Below are positions 40,988 to 50,916 of a stretch of 64,000 bases of DNA, in pieces. The position numbers and the translations under genes are program-made. Under the pieces are notes generated by a model. It ran no database searches, was not told the origin of the DNA, and was given only the letters and a program-made list of their open reading frames with translations. Source of the stretch: Marinobacter mangrovi (lineage in GTDB: Bacteria; Pseudomonadota; Gammaproteobacteria; Pseudomonadales; Oleiphilaceae); contig NZ_JAERVO010000001.1 of NCBI RefSeq assembly GCF_016798325.1, positions 434,001-498,000 on the forward strand. Direction: 5' to 3'. How positions within the stretch are numbered: the stretch's first letter is position 1; every line of letters begins with the position of its first letter.

Positions 40988-43750
40988 CTACTCCCCCTGA
41001 ATCTTGCTCAGCAGATCCCGGGCCAGCTCGATCGCCTCGGAACGATGCGCAATGTTTTGCTTCTGGTACAGGCTGCGGATGTGCGTCTTGACGGTCGTCG
41101 CCGCCACCTTCAGATGCTCGGCAATCTGGTCGTTGGACAGCCCCGCGTGGATGAGGCTGAGGATCTGCCATTCGCGCCGGGTCAGCGGCGAGGTGCGGAT
41201 CAGCTCCGGCACGTCCGGCCGGTCGATGATGTCCTGGATGATCGCCTCGTCCAGCGAGATCCGGATCGCGCGGCTGAAGTCCCGTTGCTGCTGGGAGAGC
41301 TGGATCAGACGCTCCGCCCGCTGCAACTCCATGCCATCGATCAGTTGGTCGTTGATCAGGGCTTTCAGGATCACGATCAGCACCTTGCCCAGACGCAGGA
41401 AGCTACCGACCGCACCGGTCGTGCTGGCCAGTTGCAGCGCCTCGCGCATATGAAACAGGGCCTGCTCGCGATCCTCCAACTGCCAGTGCATGTGGGCCAG
41501 CGCAATATGGTTGCGGTTCAGGTCCATTTGCAGCCCGATGCGTTCGGCCACCGCCTGCAATCCTTCGAGGATGGGTCTGGCTTTTTCCGGCTGTTCGAGA
41601 CTCAAATAGGCCCTGGCCCAGTTGCGGGCATTGCACTGCAGGAAGTGGTTGGTGGCGTCCTCGATGGCGTAGTCCGGCGCGGCCGTCAGCCATCGCTGGA
41701 TGGCTTCCCGGTCACGGACGGCGTCCCAGAACGACAACATGGTGGCGTGGGAATTGGCGACCCAGTCGATGTGGTATTCGCCCGAAGCCAGCATTTTCTG
41801 GATCTTCTGGATGTAGTCGGCGCACAGCGTTTGCCGGCCGCGGGCCTGGGCCACCTTGGCCAGGGACGTATAGCTCTGCAGGTACCAGCGCTCCCCCTGG
41901 GCTTCAAGGATCTCGATGCCCTGCAGGGCACAGCGCTCGGCGTTTTCCAGATGGTGCCATTCCCACATGACCTGGCTGCGGATGCGGTACAGGAATTCGA
42001 GGATTGGCAGGTGGTCGAGGTGATATTCCTCGGCATACTGGAACGCCCGCTCCTGCACGTTATAGGCCTTCTGCAGCAGTCCCATGGCCACGTTGATTTC
42101 CGACTGCTGGCACAGTGCCCAGAGTACGTTCTGGTGGGCGCCGTGGGCCCGGGCGAGGGTTTCGGTGTCCTGCATGCGGGCGAGGGCTTCCTTGAGGTGA
42201 CCTTCCACAAACAGGGCTTCGCCCATCACTGAGGCAGCGGCGACCTTGGACGTGGGCAGGAATCGGGCTTCCTGTTCCATGGCGTCTGTGGCCTGGCCCA
42301 GGGCAGTATGGGAATCCCCGAAATTCATGGCCACCTGGGCGCGAACGGCGCTGAATTCGCAGCGCACGGAGCGTAAATCGTCGTCACTGAGGTGTTCCTT
42401 CAGTTTCGCTTCGGCGGCAGCCAGCCATTGTTCCGCCTCGTCAAACTTGTACTGGCTCTGGGCCACCCAGGCGCGCAGCAGCGTCAGCAGCGGTTCGTCG
42501 GCGATGCTGGTCGGGTCCAGCGCATCCAGACACTGTTGCAGCAGGGCAAACTGGCCTTCGGTAAAGAAGGCGCGGCCATGGTCCAGGAGGATGCGGGTGA
42601 TGCGTTGCTGGTCCTGCGCCTTGACCGCGTGGCGGGCCGCCTCTTCCGGGCGATCCAGTTCGCGCCAGGCGTCGCTGGCCTGCTGGTGCAGGGCCGTGAC
42701 GTCCTCCTGGGCGGAACAGGCGAGGAGATGACGCAGGTACGCGCTGAACAGGGGGTGGTAGCGGAACCACAGGCCGCTGCTGTCCAGGGGCATGACGAAA
42801 AAGCCTTTGCTGATCAGCTGGTTGAGCAGGGCCTGACCGTCCCGATGACCCGCTACACGCATGGCGAGAAAGGCATTGAAGCGGTCGAGCAGGGAGGTAC
42901 GCAGGAGAAAACCGAGCGCTTCGTCGTCCAGTTGGCGACCTAGCAATTCGTCGAAGTAATCGAAAATGTACTGGTTCCCGTCCTCGAATTGCTCCACCAT
43001 TTCGTTAAACGCAACACTGGTTGCGGCGCTGGTGGCAACGAGTTGCAGGGCCGATACCCAGCCTTCAACACGCCGCACCGCCCGCTCGATGCTTTCCCGC
43101 GAGACTTCGTAAGGGAGGCGCTGTTCGAAATAATGCTGTGCCTCGTCGGCATCGAAGCCGAGATCCCGGGCACTGATCTCCAGCATATGACCCTGCATGC
43201 GCAACTGTGCGACGCCGATCGGCGGCACCGTGCGTGTCAGGATGATCATCGTCAGATAGGCCGGTTGGTGGCGCAGCAGGAAGCGCATGGCTTCGTGGAT
43301 TTCGGGATCGGTGATCAGGTGGTAGTCGTCCAGGACGACGTAGAGCGGTTCGGCCTCGACCGGCATTTCAGCCAGCAGGTGCGTCAGAAATTCCTGCAGG
43401 TTATCAAAGCCGGATGTCGTTAACCGTCGTAACGTATCGGGGCAGGTGCCTGGCCGGTTGCTTTCCAGCGTGTGGGCCAGGTAAGCCGCGAACTGGCCGG
43501 GCTGATTGTCCGGGGCGTCCAGTCGGTACCAGGCGACGTCCGCCTCCAGCGCCTTCAAGCGTTCGGCGGTTGTGGTGGTCTTGCCGTAGCCCGCCGGTGC
43601 CTGGACCAGCATGAGACCGACACTATTCGTTTCATGCAACGTGTCATTGAATTTTTCCCGGGCAATCAGTGCCGCGGGCGCCTGTGGTGGTAAGGTTTTT
43701 GCGCTGATAAAAGTGCGCTCACCTGGCACGATTGTTGTTGTCATTACCAT
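40988..43750 (-). CDS. malT: MalT, ATP-dependent LuxR-type activator of the maltose regulon
   Basis: The protein has 920 residues, near the E. coli length (901). The STAND ATPase has Walker A APAGYGKTT (51-59) and ends near 420; the sensor region is a long helical TPR-like array (about 440-830). The C-terminal LuxR HTH is LTRREWQILSLIHAGLSNDQ with IAEHLKVAATTVKTHIRSLY. MalT binds maltotriose and ATP and activates mal promoters at GGGGA(T/G)GAGG boxes, which occur here. The start is unclear: MVM gives 43750 or 43744, both with weak ribosome sites. Confidence 0.94.
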   Translation of the reverse strand: MVMTTTIVPGERTFISAKTLPPQAPAALIAREKFNDTLHETNSVGLMLVQAPAGYGKTTTTAERLKALEADVAWYRLDAPDNQPGQFAAYLAHTLESNRPGTCPDTLRRLTTSGFDNLQEFLTHLLAEMPVEAEPLYVVLDDYHLITDPEIHEAMRFLLRHQPAYLTMIILTRTVPPIGVAQLRMQGHMLEISARDLGFDADEAQHYFEQRLPYEVSRESIERAVRRVEGWVSALQLVATSAATSVAFNEMVEQFEDGNQYIFDYFDELLGRQLDDEALGFLLRTSLLDRFNAFLAMRVAGHRDGQALLNQLISKGFFVMPLDSSGLWFRYHPLFSAYLRHLLACSAQEDVTALHQQASDAWRELDRPEEAARHAVKAQDQQRITRILLDHGRAFFTEGQFALLQQCLDALDPTSIADEPLLTLLRAWVAQSQYKFDEAEQWLAAAEAKLKEHLSDDDLRSVRCEFSAVRAQVAMNFGDSHTALGQATDAMEQEARFLPTSKVAAASVMGEALFVEGHLKEALARMQDTETLARAHGAHQNVLWALCQQSEINVAMGLLQKAYNVQERAFQYAEEYHLDHLPILEFLYRIRSQVMWEWHHLENAERCALQGIEILEAQGERWYLQSYTSLAKVAQARGRQTLCADYIQKIQKMLASGEYHIDWVANSHATMLSFWDAVRDREAIQRWLTAAPDYAIEDATNHFLQCNARNWARAYLSLEQPEKARPILEGLQAVAERIGLQMDLNRNHIALAHMHWQLEDREQALFHMREALQLASTTGAVGSFLRLGKVLIVILKALINDQLIDGMELQRAERLIQLSQQQRDFSRAIRISLDEAIIQDIIDRPDVPELIRTSPLTRREWQILSLIHAGLSNDQIAEHLKVAATTVKTHIRSLYQKQNIAHRSEAIELARDLLSKIQGE

Positions 43751-43998
43751 CGCCGGTCATGCCCATTTGTTGTAAATAATAGCAAAAAAACTCTATTATA
43801 TAGCGCTATTAAGTTACCTTGATTTATTTATTACTACAAAAGTCGTATGACTTCACCGGGCTGCTTCTGGTAGCCGATCGCCTGGTCTCTCACCCCCGAC
43901 CCGTCCCGGCCGCATGCCATTATGGACAGGTCTGCCCCGCAAGAGCCAGTGGCGATCCAGAACCGGTCGAGCCCAGCTTCCGCACGAGGAGATATTGA
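43751..43998. promoter_or_regulatory. malT-aceE divergent promoter region
   Basis: An AT-rich block (about 43765-43850) precedes both genes. TTACTACA at 43831-43838 is the inverse of the TGTAGTAA word in the HexR-like sites. An ACGAGGAG ribosome site precedes aceE. Confidence 0.4.
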
Positions 43999-46665
43999 AT
44001 GTTGCATGATGAAGATCCGACGGAAACCGGGGAGTGGATGGATGCCCTTGACTCCGTTCTGAGTGAGGAAGGGCTTGAACGGGCAGCATTTCTGCTCGAG
44101 CGGCTGGGCGAACGCGCCAGCAGGGACGGGGCCGCGTTGCCCTACAGCGTCAACACACCGTATCGCAATACCATTCCTGCCAGCCGGGAAGCGCGTATGC
44201 CGGGCGATCTGTTCATGGAGCGCCGCATTCGCTCGCTGATCCGCTGGAACGCGCTGGCCATGGTGATCCGGGCCAACAAGCGTCCGGGCGAGCTGGGTGG
44301 TCACATCCACTCGTTCTCATCCATCGCCACGCTGCTGGACGTCGGTTTTAATTACTTCTTCCACGCCGGAGATGAAAACCGCGAAGGCGACCTGATCTAC
44401 TTCCAGGGCCACTCTTCACCGGGCCTCTACGCCCGTTCCTTCCTGGAAGGGCGCCTGACCGAAGATCACCTGGACAAGTTCCGTAACGAGGTGGACGGCG
44501 ATGGCCTGTCTTCGTACCCGCACCCGTGGCTGATGCCGGATTACTGGCAGTTCCCGACCGTGTCCATGGGCCTGGGACCGATCCAGGCGATCTACCAGGC
44601 GCACGTCATGAAGTACCTGCACAACCGTGAACTGACTGAAGGGCCGGATCGCAAGGTCTGGTGTTTCATCGGTGACGGTGAGTGCGACGAGCCTGAGACC
44701 CTGGGTGCTATTGGCCTGGCCGGTCGTGAAAAGCTCGACAACCTGATTTTCGTGGTCAACTGTAACCTGCAGCGTCTGGACGGACCGGTCCGCGGCAACG
44801 GCAAGATCATCCAGGAGCTGGAAGGCATTTTCCGTGGTGCCAACTGGAACGTCCTGAAAGTCGTCTGGGGTCGTCTGTGGGATCCGCTGTTCGAGCAGGA
44901 CGAAGATGGCCGCATGCAGAAAGTCATGGACGAAGCCGTCGATGGCGAGATGCAGAACTTCAAGTCCAACGGTGGTGGCTACGTGCGCCAGAACTTCTTC
45001 GGTCGCGATCCGGAGTTGCTCAAGCGCGTCGAGCACATGTCCGACGAGGACATCTACGCCCTGAACCGTGGTGGGCACGATCCGTACAAGGTCTATGCGG
45101 CGTATCACGAAGCGGTGAACCACAAGGGCGGCCCGACCGTGATCCTGGCCCACACCATTAAAGGCTACGGCTTCGGTGAGCAGGGGCAGGCGCAGAACAC
45201 CGCGCACCAGCAGAAGAAGCTGAGCATGGACACCATCAAGGCATTCCGTGACCGCTTCGGTGTGCCGATCTCGGACGACGAGATCGAAAGCATGCCTTAC
45301 TACAAGCCGGCGGACGATTCGCCGGAGATGAAGTACCTGCAGAAGATGCGCAGCAAGCTGGGTGGCTCCCTGCCGCGTCGCCGTCGCGACAGCCAGCCGC
45401 TGACCATCCCGCCGCTGGAAACCTTCAAGCAGCAGCTGGACGACAGTGGCGACCGGGAATTCTCCACCACCATGGCGTTCGTGCGCATGCTGGGCACGCT
45501 GATCAAGGACAAGCAGATCGGCTCCCGCGTCGTCCCGATCGTGCCGGACGAAGCCCGGACCTTCGGTATGGACGGGATGTTCCGCCAGATGGGCATCTAC
45601 ACGGCCGAAGGGCAGAAGTACACGCCCAACGACCGCAACCAGATCATGTACTACCGTGAGGACCGCAAGGGCCAGATCCTGCAGGAAGGCATCAACGAAG
45701 CCGGTGCCATGTCCGCCTGGATCGCGGCGGCGACCTCATACAGCACCAACGACTACCCGCTGATCCCGTTCTACATCTTCTACTCGATGTTCGGTTTCCA
45801 GCGCGTCGGCGACCTGTGCTGGGCGGCTGGCGACATGCGCGCCCGCGGCTTCCTGCTGGGCGGTACCGCCGGCCGGACCACGCTGAACGGCGAAGGCCTG
45901 CAGCATCAGGATGGCCACAGCCACGTGCTGTCCGCCACCGTGCCCAACTGCGTGTCCTATGACCCGACCTTCGCCTACGAAGTCGCCGTCATTGTTCGTC
46001 ACGGTCTGCAGCGCATGTACGGCGACAACGAGAACGTCTACTTCTACCTGACGCTGATGAACGAAAACTACGCCCATCCGGCGATGCCGAAAGGCGTCGA
46101 GGACGGCATCATCCGCGGTATCTACAAGCTGGAGTCCCACGGCGCGAAGAAAGGTGCCAAGAAGGCCAAGCACAACGTCCGTCTGCTGGGCAGCGGCGTT
46201 ATCCTCAACGAGGTGCGTGAAGCCGCGAAGATCCTGGCCGAGAAGTACGAGGTAGGCTCCGATGTCTACAGTGTGACCAGCTTCACCGAGCTGGCCCGTG
46301 ACGGGCAGCACGCCGAGCGCTGGAATCGCCTGCATCCGGCATCGCGTCCGCGTACGGCCTACATCCAGGAGGTTCTGGGTGACTCCGATACGCCGGTGAT
46401 TGCGTCCACCGACTACATGCGCCTGTTCGCCGAGCAGGTCCGTGGCTGGGTACCGGCGGACTACACCGTGCTGGGTACCGACGGTTTCGGACGCAGTGAC
46501 ACCCGCGAGAAGCTGCGTCGTCATTTCGAAGTCGACCGGCAGCATGTGGTCGTGGCTGCACTGGGCTCCCTGGCACGTCAGGGCAAGATCAAGCCTGAAG
46601 TGGTTGAAGAGGCCATCCGCGAGTTTGGTATCGATGCCGACAAACCGGCCCCGGCAACCCACTAA
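43999..46665 (+). CDS. aceE: Pyruvate dehydrogenase E1 component, homodimeric type
   Basis: It decarboxylates pyruvate with thiamine diphosphate and acetylates the E2 lipoyl groups. The protein has 888 residues, normal for AceE. The thiamine diphosphate motif starts [14 protein letters not shown] and ends [53 protein letters not shown] (both binding-site stretches) and [20 protein letters not shown] are conserved. It is directly followed by aceF; no lpd gene for E3 is in the window. Its place beside the sugar-catabolic genes and a HexR-like half-site suggest shared control, but that is inference. Confidence 0.97.
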   Translation: MLHDEDPTETGEWMDALDSVLSEEGLERAAFLLERLGERASRDGAALPYSVNTPYRNTIPASREARMPGDLFMERRIRSLIRWNALAMVIRANKRPGELGGHIHSFSSIATLLDVGFNYFFHAGDENREGDLIYFQGHSSPGLYARSFLEGRLTEDHLDKFRNEVDGDGLSSYPHPWLMPDYWQFPTVSMGLGPIQAIYQAHVMKYLHNRELTEGPDRKVWCFIGDGECDEPETLGAIGLAGREKLDNLIFVVNCNLQRLDGPVRGNGKIIQELEGIFRGANWNVLKVVWGRLWDPLFEQDEDGRMQKVMDEAVDGEMQNFKSNGGGYVRQNFFGRDPELLKRVEHMSDEDIYALNRGGHDPYKVYAAYHEAVNHKGGPTVILAHTIKGYGFGEQGQAQNTAHQQKKLSMDTIKAFRDRFGVPISDDEIESMPYYKPADDSPEMKYLQKMRSKLGGSLPRRRRDSQPLTIPPLETFKQQLDDSGDREFSTTMAFVRMLGTLIKDKQIGSRVVPIVPDEARTFGMDGMFRQMGIYTAEGQKYTPNDRNQIMYYREDRKGQILQEGINEAGAMSAWIAAATSYSTNDYPLIPFYIFYSMFGFQRVGDLCWAAGDMRARGFLLGGTAGRTTLNGEGLQHQDGHSHVLSATVPNCVSYDPTFAYEVAVIVRHGLQRMYGDNENVYFYLTLMNENYAHPAMPKGVEDGIIRGIYKLESHGAKKGAKKAKHNVRLLGSGVILNEVREAAKILAEKYEVGSDVYSVTSFTELARDGQHAERWNRLHPASRPRTAYIQEVLGDSDTPVIASTDYMRLFAEQVRGWVPADYTVLGTDGFGRSDTREKLRRHFEVDRQHVVVAALGSLARQGKIKPEVVEEAIREFGIDADKPAPATH

Positions 46666-46688
46666 AACCGTTAAGGAGACACAGCATC

Positions 46689-48617
46689 ATGGCAGAAGAT
46701 ATTCGTGTGCCTGACCTTGGCGGTTCGGATTCGGTTGAGGTCATCGAAATCAGTGTGAACGTCGGCGACAGCGTGGCCGAAGAGGATCCGATCCTGGTCC
46801 TCGAATCCGACAAAGCCACTGTGGAACTGCCGGCGCCCAAGGCCGGCAAGATCACTGCGCTGAACGTCAGCGTGGGGGACAAGATCAGCGAAGGCGACGT
46901 AGTCGGTCAGCTGGAAGCGGGTGAGGGTGGCGAGACTGACGCCGCTTCCGAGCCCGAAGACGCACCGGCAAAAGAGGAGACAGCCAAGTCCGAACCGGCT
47001 CCTGAGCAGGCTGCTTCTGGCGGTGTCCAGGACATCACGGTGCCGGATCTGGGCGGCGCGGATTCGGTCGAAGTGATCGAAATCAGCGTCTCCGAGGGCG
47101 ACTCCGTGGAAGAGGAAGCCGCCATTCTGGTGGTGGAATCCGACAAGGCCACCGTCGAGCTGCCGGCACCGGCCGCAGGCACGATTAAATCCATCTCGGT
47201 GAAGGTGGGTGACCGCATCAGCGAAGGCGATGTGGTCGGCCAGATGGAGGTGAGTGGTGGTGCGCCTGCGGAATCCGCACCGGCCGCTGAAGCCGAGAAA
47301 CCGGCGCAACCGTCTCAATCGGCGTCGGCGCCTGCCGCTTCTGGCGGTGTCGAAGACATCACCGTGCCGGATCTGGGTGGTTCGGCATCGGTCGAGGTCA
47401 TCGAGATCAGCGTGTCGGAAGGCGATCAGGTCGCCGAGGAAGACCCGATTCTGGTGGTGGAATCCGACAAGGCTACCGTTGAGTTGCCGTCGCCGTCCGC
47501 GGGCACCATCAAGTCGATTTCCGTGAAAGTGGGCGACAGCATCAGCGAAGGTGATGTGGTGGGTCAGATGGAAGTGTCCGGCGGGGCGCCTGCGTCTTCG
47601 GAGCCGGCACAGCAATCGTCGTCGCAGCCCAAGTCGCCCGAGCCTGCCAAACCGGCAGCCAGCGCGGCGCCGAAGCCCAGTGGCGAGCCGGCGGCCCAAC
47701 CGAGTAAGCGCGTGCACGCCGGCCCGGCCGTGCGTCGGCTGGCCCGCGAACTGGGCGCCGACCTGGGACGTGTGCAGGGCAGCGGCCCCAAGAACCGGAT
47801 CCTCAAGGAGGACGTGGAAGCCTACGTCAAGCGTGCCCTGAGCCAGGTTCAGGAAGGCGGCGCTCCGGCGGCTGGCGGGGCCGGTTTGCCGGCGGTGAAA
47901 CTGCCGGACTTCAGTCAGTTTGGTGAGGTTGAGCGGGTCGGCATGAGTCGCCTGATGAAGCTGACCGCCGACAGCATGCAGCGCAGCTGGCTCAACGTTC
48001 CGCATGTGACCCAGTTCGAGGAAGCCGACATCAGCGAGATGGAGGACTTCCGCAAGTCAATGAAGTCCGAAGGCGAGAAGCGCGGCGTGAAGCTGACGCC
48101 GATGGCCTTCCTGCTGAAGATCTGCGCCAAGGCGCTGGAGGCCCATCCGAACTTCAACGTGTCCCTGGACATGGAGAACAAGGAGATCATCCAGAAGCGC
48201 TACATCCACATTGGTATTGCCGTCGATACGCCGGATGGTCTGGTGGTGCCGGTGATCCGCAATGTGGACCAGAAAGGCCTCTGGGAGCTGGCGGAAGAGT
48301 GTCAGGTGCTGGCCCAGAAAGCCCGTGACAAGAAGCTGAGCCCGAAAGACATGCAGGGCGCCTGCTTCACCATTACCAGCCTCGGCGGTATTGGCGGCAC
48401 TGCGTTCACACCGATTGTGAACACGCCGGAAGTGGCCATCCTGGGCGTATCGCGCTCGAAGATGGCACCGGTCTGGGATGGCGCTGCCTTCCAGCCACGG
48501 CTGATGCTGCCGCTGTCGCTGTCGTACGATCACCGTGCGATCAACGGCGCCGATGCAGCCCGCTTCACCAACACCCTCCGTGCCGGACTGGAAGATCTGC
48601 GTCAGCTGCTTCTCTGA
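46689..48617 (+). CDS. aceF: Pyruvate dehydrogenase E2 component, three lipoyl domains
   Basis: The protein has 642 residues. Three lipoyl domains have their Lys in ESDKATVELP at 42, 153 and 261, separated by Ala/Pro/Glu-rich linkers. The E1/E3-binding domain follows at about 342-380 (VHAGPAVRRLARELG ... GRVQGSGPKNRILKEDV). The acetyltransferase domain (about 410-642) ends in SYDHRAINGADAARF with the catalytic His and Asp. The second and third lipoyl domains are nearly identical. An AAGGAG ribosome site and a 23-base gap link it to aceE. Confidence 0.97.
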   Translation: MAEDIRVPDLGGSDSVEVIEISVNVGDSVAEEDPILVLESDKATVELPAPKAGKITALNVSVGDKISEGDVVGQLEAGEGGETDAASEPEDAPAKEETAKSEPAPEQAASGGVQDITVPDLGGADSVEVIEISVSEGDSVEEEAAILVVESDKATVELPAPAAGTIKSISVKVGDRISEGDVVGQMEVSGGAPAESAPAAEAEKPAQPSQSASAPAASGGVEDITVPDLGGSASVEVIEISVSEGDQVAEEDPILVVESDKATVELPSPSAGTIKSISVKVGDSISEGDVVGQMEVSGGAPASSEPAQQSSSQPKSPEPAKPAASAAPKPSGEPAAQPSKRVHAGPAVRRLARELGADLGRVQGSGPKNRILKEDVEAYVKRALSQVQEGGAPAAGGAGLPAVKLPDFSQFGEVERVGMSRLMKLTADSMQRSWLNVPHVTQFEEADISEMEDFRKSMKSEGEKRGVKLTPMAFLLKICAKALEAHPNFNVSLDMENKEIIQKRYIHIGIAVDTPDGLVVPVIRNVDQKGLWELAEECQVLAQKARDKKLSPKDMQGACFTITSLGGIGGTAFTPIVNTPEVAILGVSRSKMAPVWDGAAFQPRLMLPLSLSYDHRAINGADAARFTNTLRAGLEDLRQLLL

Positions 48618-48627
48618 TCCCGGCTTT

Positions 48628-48673
48628 CCGATGGCTCACCTCCTCGGGGTGGGCCATCGGTCTTCTCCTTTTT
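48628..48673 (+). terminator. Terminator after aceEF
   Basis: CCGATGGCTCACC (48628-48640) pairs with GGTGGGCCATCGG (48648-48660) with one mismatch, followed by a T-rich tract ending in TTTTT. Confidence 0.85.
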
Positions 48674-48884
48674 CTCTCCCTTCCGCTGTCTTTTTCCATT
48701 TTCACCTGTTCATTTCCTGCATGATTTGACGTTCCCGGCGCCTGCCGTAACGGATTCAATACGTCCATTTCCCCGATTGCCGATGACGTGAACTGGCTCG
48801 CAAAACCGCGTCAGATGGCCTCCCGTGGCCGGAGAGATTTGAGGCACAGTTATCTTTAAGGGTGATATCAATCCGGTATCTTAG

Positions 48885-48901
48885 CGTTACAGGATGTAAC
48901 G
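48885..48901. promoter_or_regulatory. Palindrome just upstream of the C39 protease gene
   Basis: CGTTACA-GGA-TGTAACG is a perfect 7-bp inverted repeat ending six bases before the ATG at 48908. It could be an operator or a leader hairpin; no known regulator is implied. The rest of the 290-base gap (48618-48907) shows only the aceEF terminator. Confidence 0.4.
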
Positions 48902-48907
48902 GCAGGC

Positions 48908-49801
48908 ATGCGCCAAAACAATGATAACGAAAGCCGCCCAGAGCCCTATTCAGCAAACCGGAACCGGATCCAATCCTCAGAACAGGAAGCGACATTAGCC
49001 ATGATTCTCGTGCTGGCGGGGTCGATCATGACGTTTGCGATGATTGAAACGGCCACGGTTCTTGAGCCTTTCGACAAGGGCGAGATCGTGGTGGAGCAGC
49101 GGATGGACAAGAATCCGCAGGAGCTACGGAATCAGTACACCGTGGCCCCGCTCGTGGAGCAGCGTTATCGCAACATCGTGCGTCAGGCCTACGACTACAG
49201 CTGCGGTTCGGCGGCGCTGACCACCGTCCTTAAATATTACCTGGGGCGCAACCTGAACGAGCGTCAGGTGATGGAAGGGCTGCTGCACTATGGCGAAAGC
49301 GAGCGGATCGTTCAGCGCCGGGCGTTTTCCATGCTGGACATGAAGCGGCTGGTCACGGCGCTGGGATACCCGTCCGGTGGCTTCCGCGCCACCATCGCCG
49401 ATCTCAAGGAGCTGGATCACCCGGCCATCGTGCCGATCCACCATGCCGGCTTCAAGCACTTCGTCGTCCTGCGCGCCATTCGCGACGACCGCGTGTTCAT
49501 CGCGGATCCGTCGGTCGGCAACATCTCCTTCACGCTCTCCAACTTCAAGGAAAAGTGGGACGGGAACGTCCTGTTTATCGTTTTCCCGGGCGGTGAAAAA
49601 CCGCTGGATGCCCTGGAGCTCAAGGAAGAGGACATGCGGTTCGTGGACGATCAGACCATGACCCTGTTTGCGCTGGATACGATTCCGGAATTTCACGAGG
49701 CGACCGGTCGTCGCATCAACAACCTCTTGGAAAGACAAAAGAACAATCCTGACGGCACTGTTGAGAACACCCGTAAGCAGCTGTTCTATCGGCGTAACTG
49801 A
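48908..49801 (+). CDS. C39-family peptidase (FapD-like)
   Basis: The protein has 297 residues. An N-terminal hydrophobic segment (about 32-50, MILVLAGSIMTFAMIETATV) suggests export with an anchor or signal. The papain-like C39 core has the Cys in YDYSCGSAALTTVLKYYLG, His in GFKHFVVLRAI and Asp in FIADPSVGNISF. FapD, the protease of Pseudomonas functional-amyloid operons, has this architecture. It precedes a FapF-like channel gene by 65 bases. The start is uncertain: the ATG at 49001 would put the hydrophobic segment at the N-terminus and has AGGAAG upstream. No ABC domain is fused, unlike bacteriocin exporters. Confidence 0.82.
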   Translation: MRQNNDNESRPEPYSANRNRIQSSEQEATLAMILVLAGSIMTFAMIETATVLEPFDKGEIVVEQRMDKNPQELRNQYTVAPLVEQRYRNIVRQAYDYSCGSAALTTVLKYYLGRNLNERQVMEGLLHYGESERIVQRRAFSMLDMKRLVTALGYPSGGFRATIADLKELDHPAIVPIHHAGFKHFVVLRAIRDDRVFIADPSVGNISFTLSNFKEKWDGNVLFIVFPGGEKPLDALELKEEDMRFVDDQTMTLFALDTIPEFHEATGRRINNLLERQKNNPDGTVENTRKQLFYRRN

Positions 49802-49866
49802 TTGCCCTTTGACCCGGGCGCCGGACGCACGTCAGGAAAACAAGACCGAATAATAAGGGAGCTGGG

Positions 49867-50874
49867 ATGAATCGTTGGGTAGTGCGAGGTTTGATCATCT
49901 GTTCCATTGCCGGCCAGCCGGCCCTGGTATGGGCTCAGGACGAGAGCGTCGACAAGGCGCGTGAAGCCTTGTCCAAAAAAGAGGGGGACGAAGATTCCGC
50001 CAAGCAGTTGGAGGAAGTGTTCCAGTCCGCGGAGAAAAACTATTCGCTTCAGAAGGAGGGGACGCACTCGCTGACGTACTCCTTCGATTACTCCTACACC
50101 GGGGATCAGAGGCTGGATCTGGAGATCACCGATGGTTCGGTCCGTAATCTGGATATCGTCCCATCGGCGACTCACAGTTTCACCAACGCCTTTTCCTACG
50201 ACTACGGCCTGCTCGACAACCTGACCATCGGTACGCGCATCCCGCTGGTGGTGAAGTACGACACCCAGGATGAGCTGAACGTCTACGATTTCGGCGACAT
50301 TTCCTTCACCGCCCGCTGGCAGCCAGCGGCTTATGTGCCGGGCAAGATGTCGACCACGCTGTTTGCCTCGTTGACGTCCAAGACCGGCGTCAGCCCCTAT
50401 GAAATCGACATCAATCGCCAGCTCTCCACCGGCAGCGGCTATTACACCGCATCGGGCGGGGCCAGTGTCTCCAAGGTGCTGGATCCAGTGGTGCTCTACG
50501 GCTCCGCCAGCGCCAGCTACAACATGCCGGAAGACGGTCTGGAGCAGGTGCGGGGTGCCCGGCTGCTGACCAAGGTGGAACCGGGATTCGGCCTGTCCGC
50601 GTCCATGGGCTTTGCCTACTCCCTGTCCTATGACATTTCCCTGAGTGTGTCGGGCCAGATCAGCTACAGCGATGAAACCCAGTTGACCTTCAGTGACGGG
50701 TCCGAAGCCGTGGCCCAGGACCAGATGACCGGTTTCCTGAGTTTCTCGCTGGGAACCCGGGTCAGCGATACCACGATTGTGAACACCAGTCTGGGCATTG
50801 GCCTGACCGAAGATGCTCCGGATTTCTCCATTGGTGTCTCCCTGCCAATCAACATCGCGGGCCTCCGGGAGTAA
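49867..50874 (+). CDS. FapF-like outer-membrane channel protein
   Basis: The protein has 335 residues. The signal peptide ends LVWAQ. A short charged helical segment follows (about 26-60; VDKAREALSKKEGDEDSAKQ, LEEVFQSAEKNYSLQKEG). From about residue 62 come repeated amphipathic beta strands starting SLTYSFDYSYTGDQRLDL and ending in FSIGVSLPINIAGLRE. Helix followed by a 12-strand-like barrel is the plan of FapF, the amyloid secretion channel, and of the broader Phenol_MetA_deg/transporter group. No FapB, FapC or FapE-like gene is visible next to it. Assignment is by architecture and motif resemblance. Confidence 0.65.
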   Translation: MNRWVVRGLIICSIAGQPALVWAQDESVDKAREALSKKEGDEDSAKQLEEVFQSAEKNYSLQKEGTHSLTYSFDYSYTGDQRLDLEITDGSVRNLDIVPSATHSFTNAFSYDYGLLDNLTIGTRIPLVVKYDTQDELNVYDFGDISFTARWQPAAYVPGKMSTTLFASLTSKTGVSPYEIDINRQLSTGSGYYTASGGASVSKVLDPVVLYGSASASYNMPEDGLEQVRGARLLTKVEPGFGLSASMGFAYSLSYDISLSVSGQISYSDETQLTFSDGSEAVAQDQMTGFLSFSLGTRVSDTTIVNTSLGIGLTEDAPDFSIGVSLPINIAGLRE

Positions 50875-50916
50875 CCGGGGCCTTGGGCGCGCATACGGCA
50901 AGGGATGATCAGTTTC

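Noticed and set aside
47030-47580. Regularly spaced direct repeats suggestive of an array
   Set aside because: They are the coding repeats of the AceF lipoyl domains, not a CRISPR array.
46671-48005. 444-residue minus-strand frame with internal repeats
   Set aside because: The repeats are the antisense of the three lipoyl domains of aceF.
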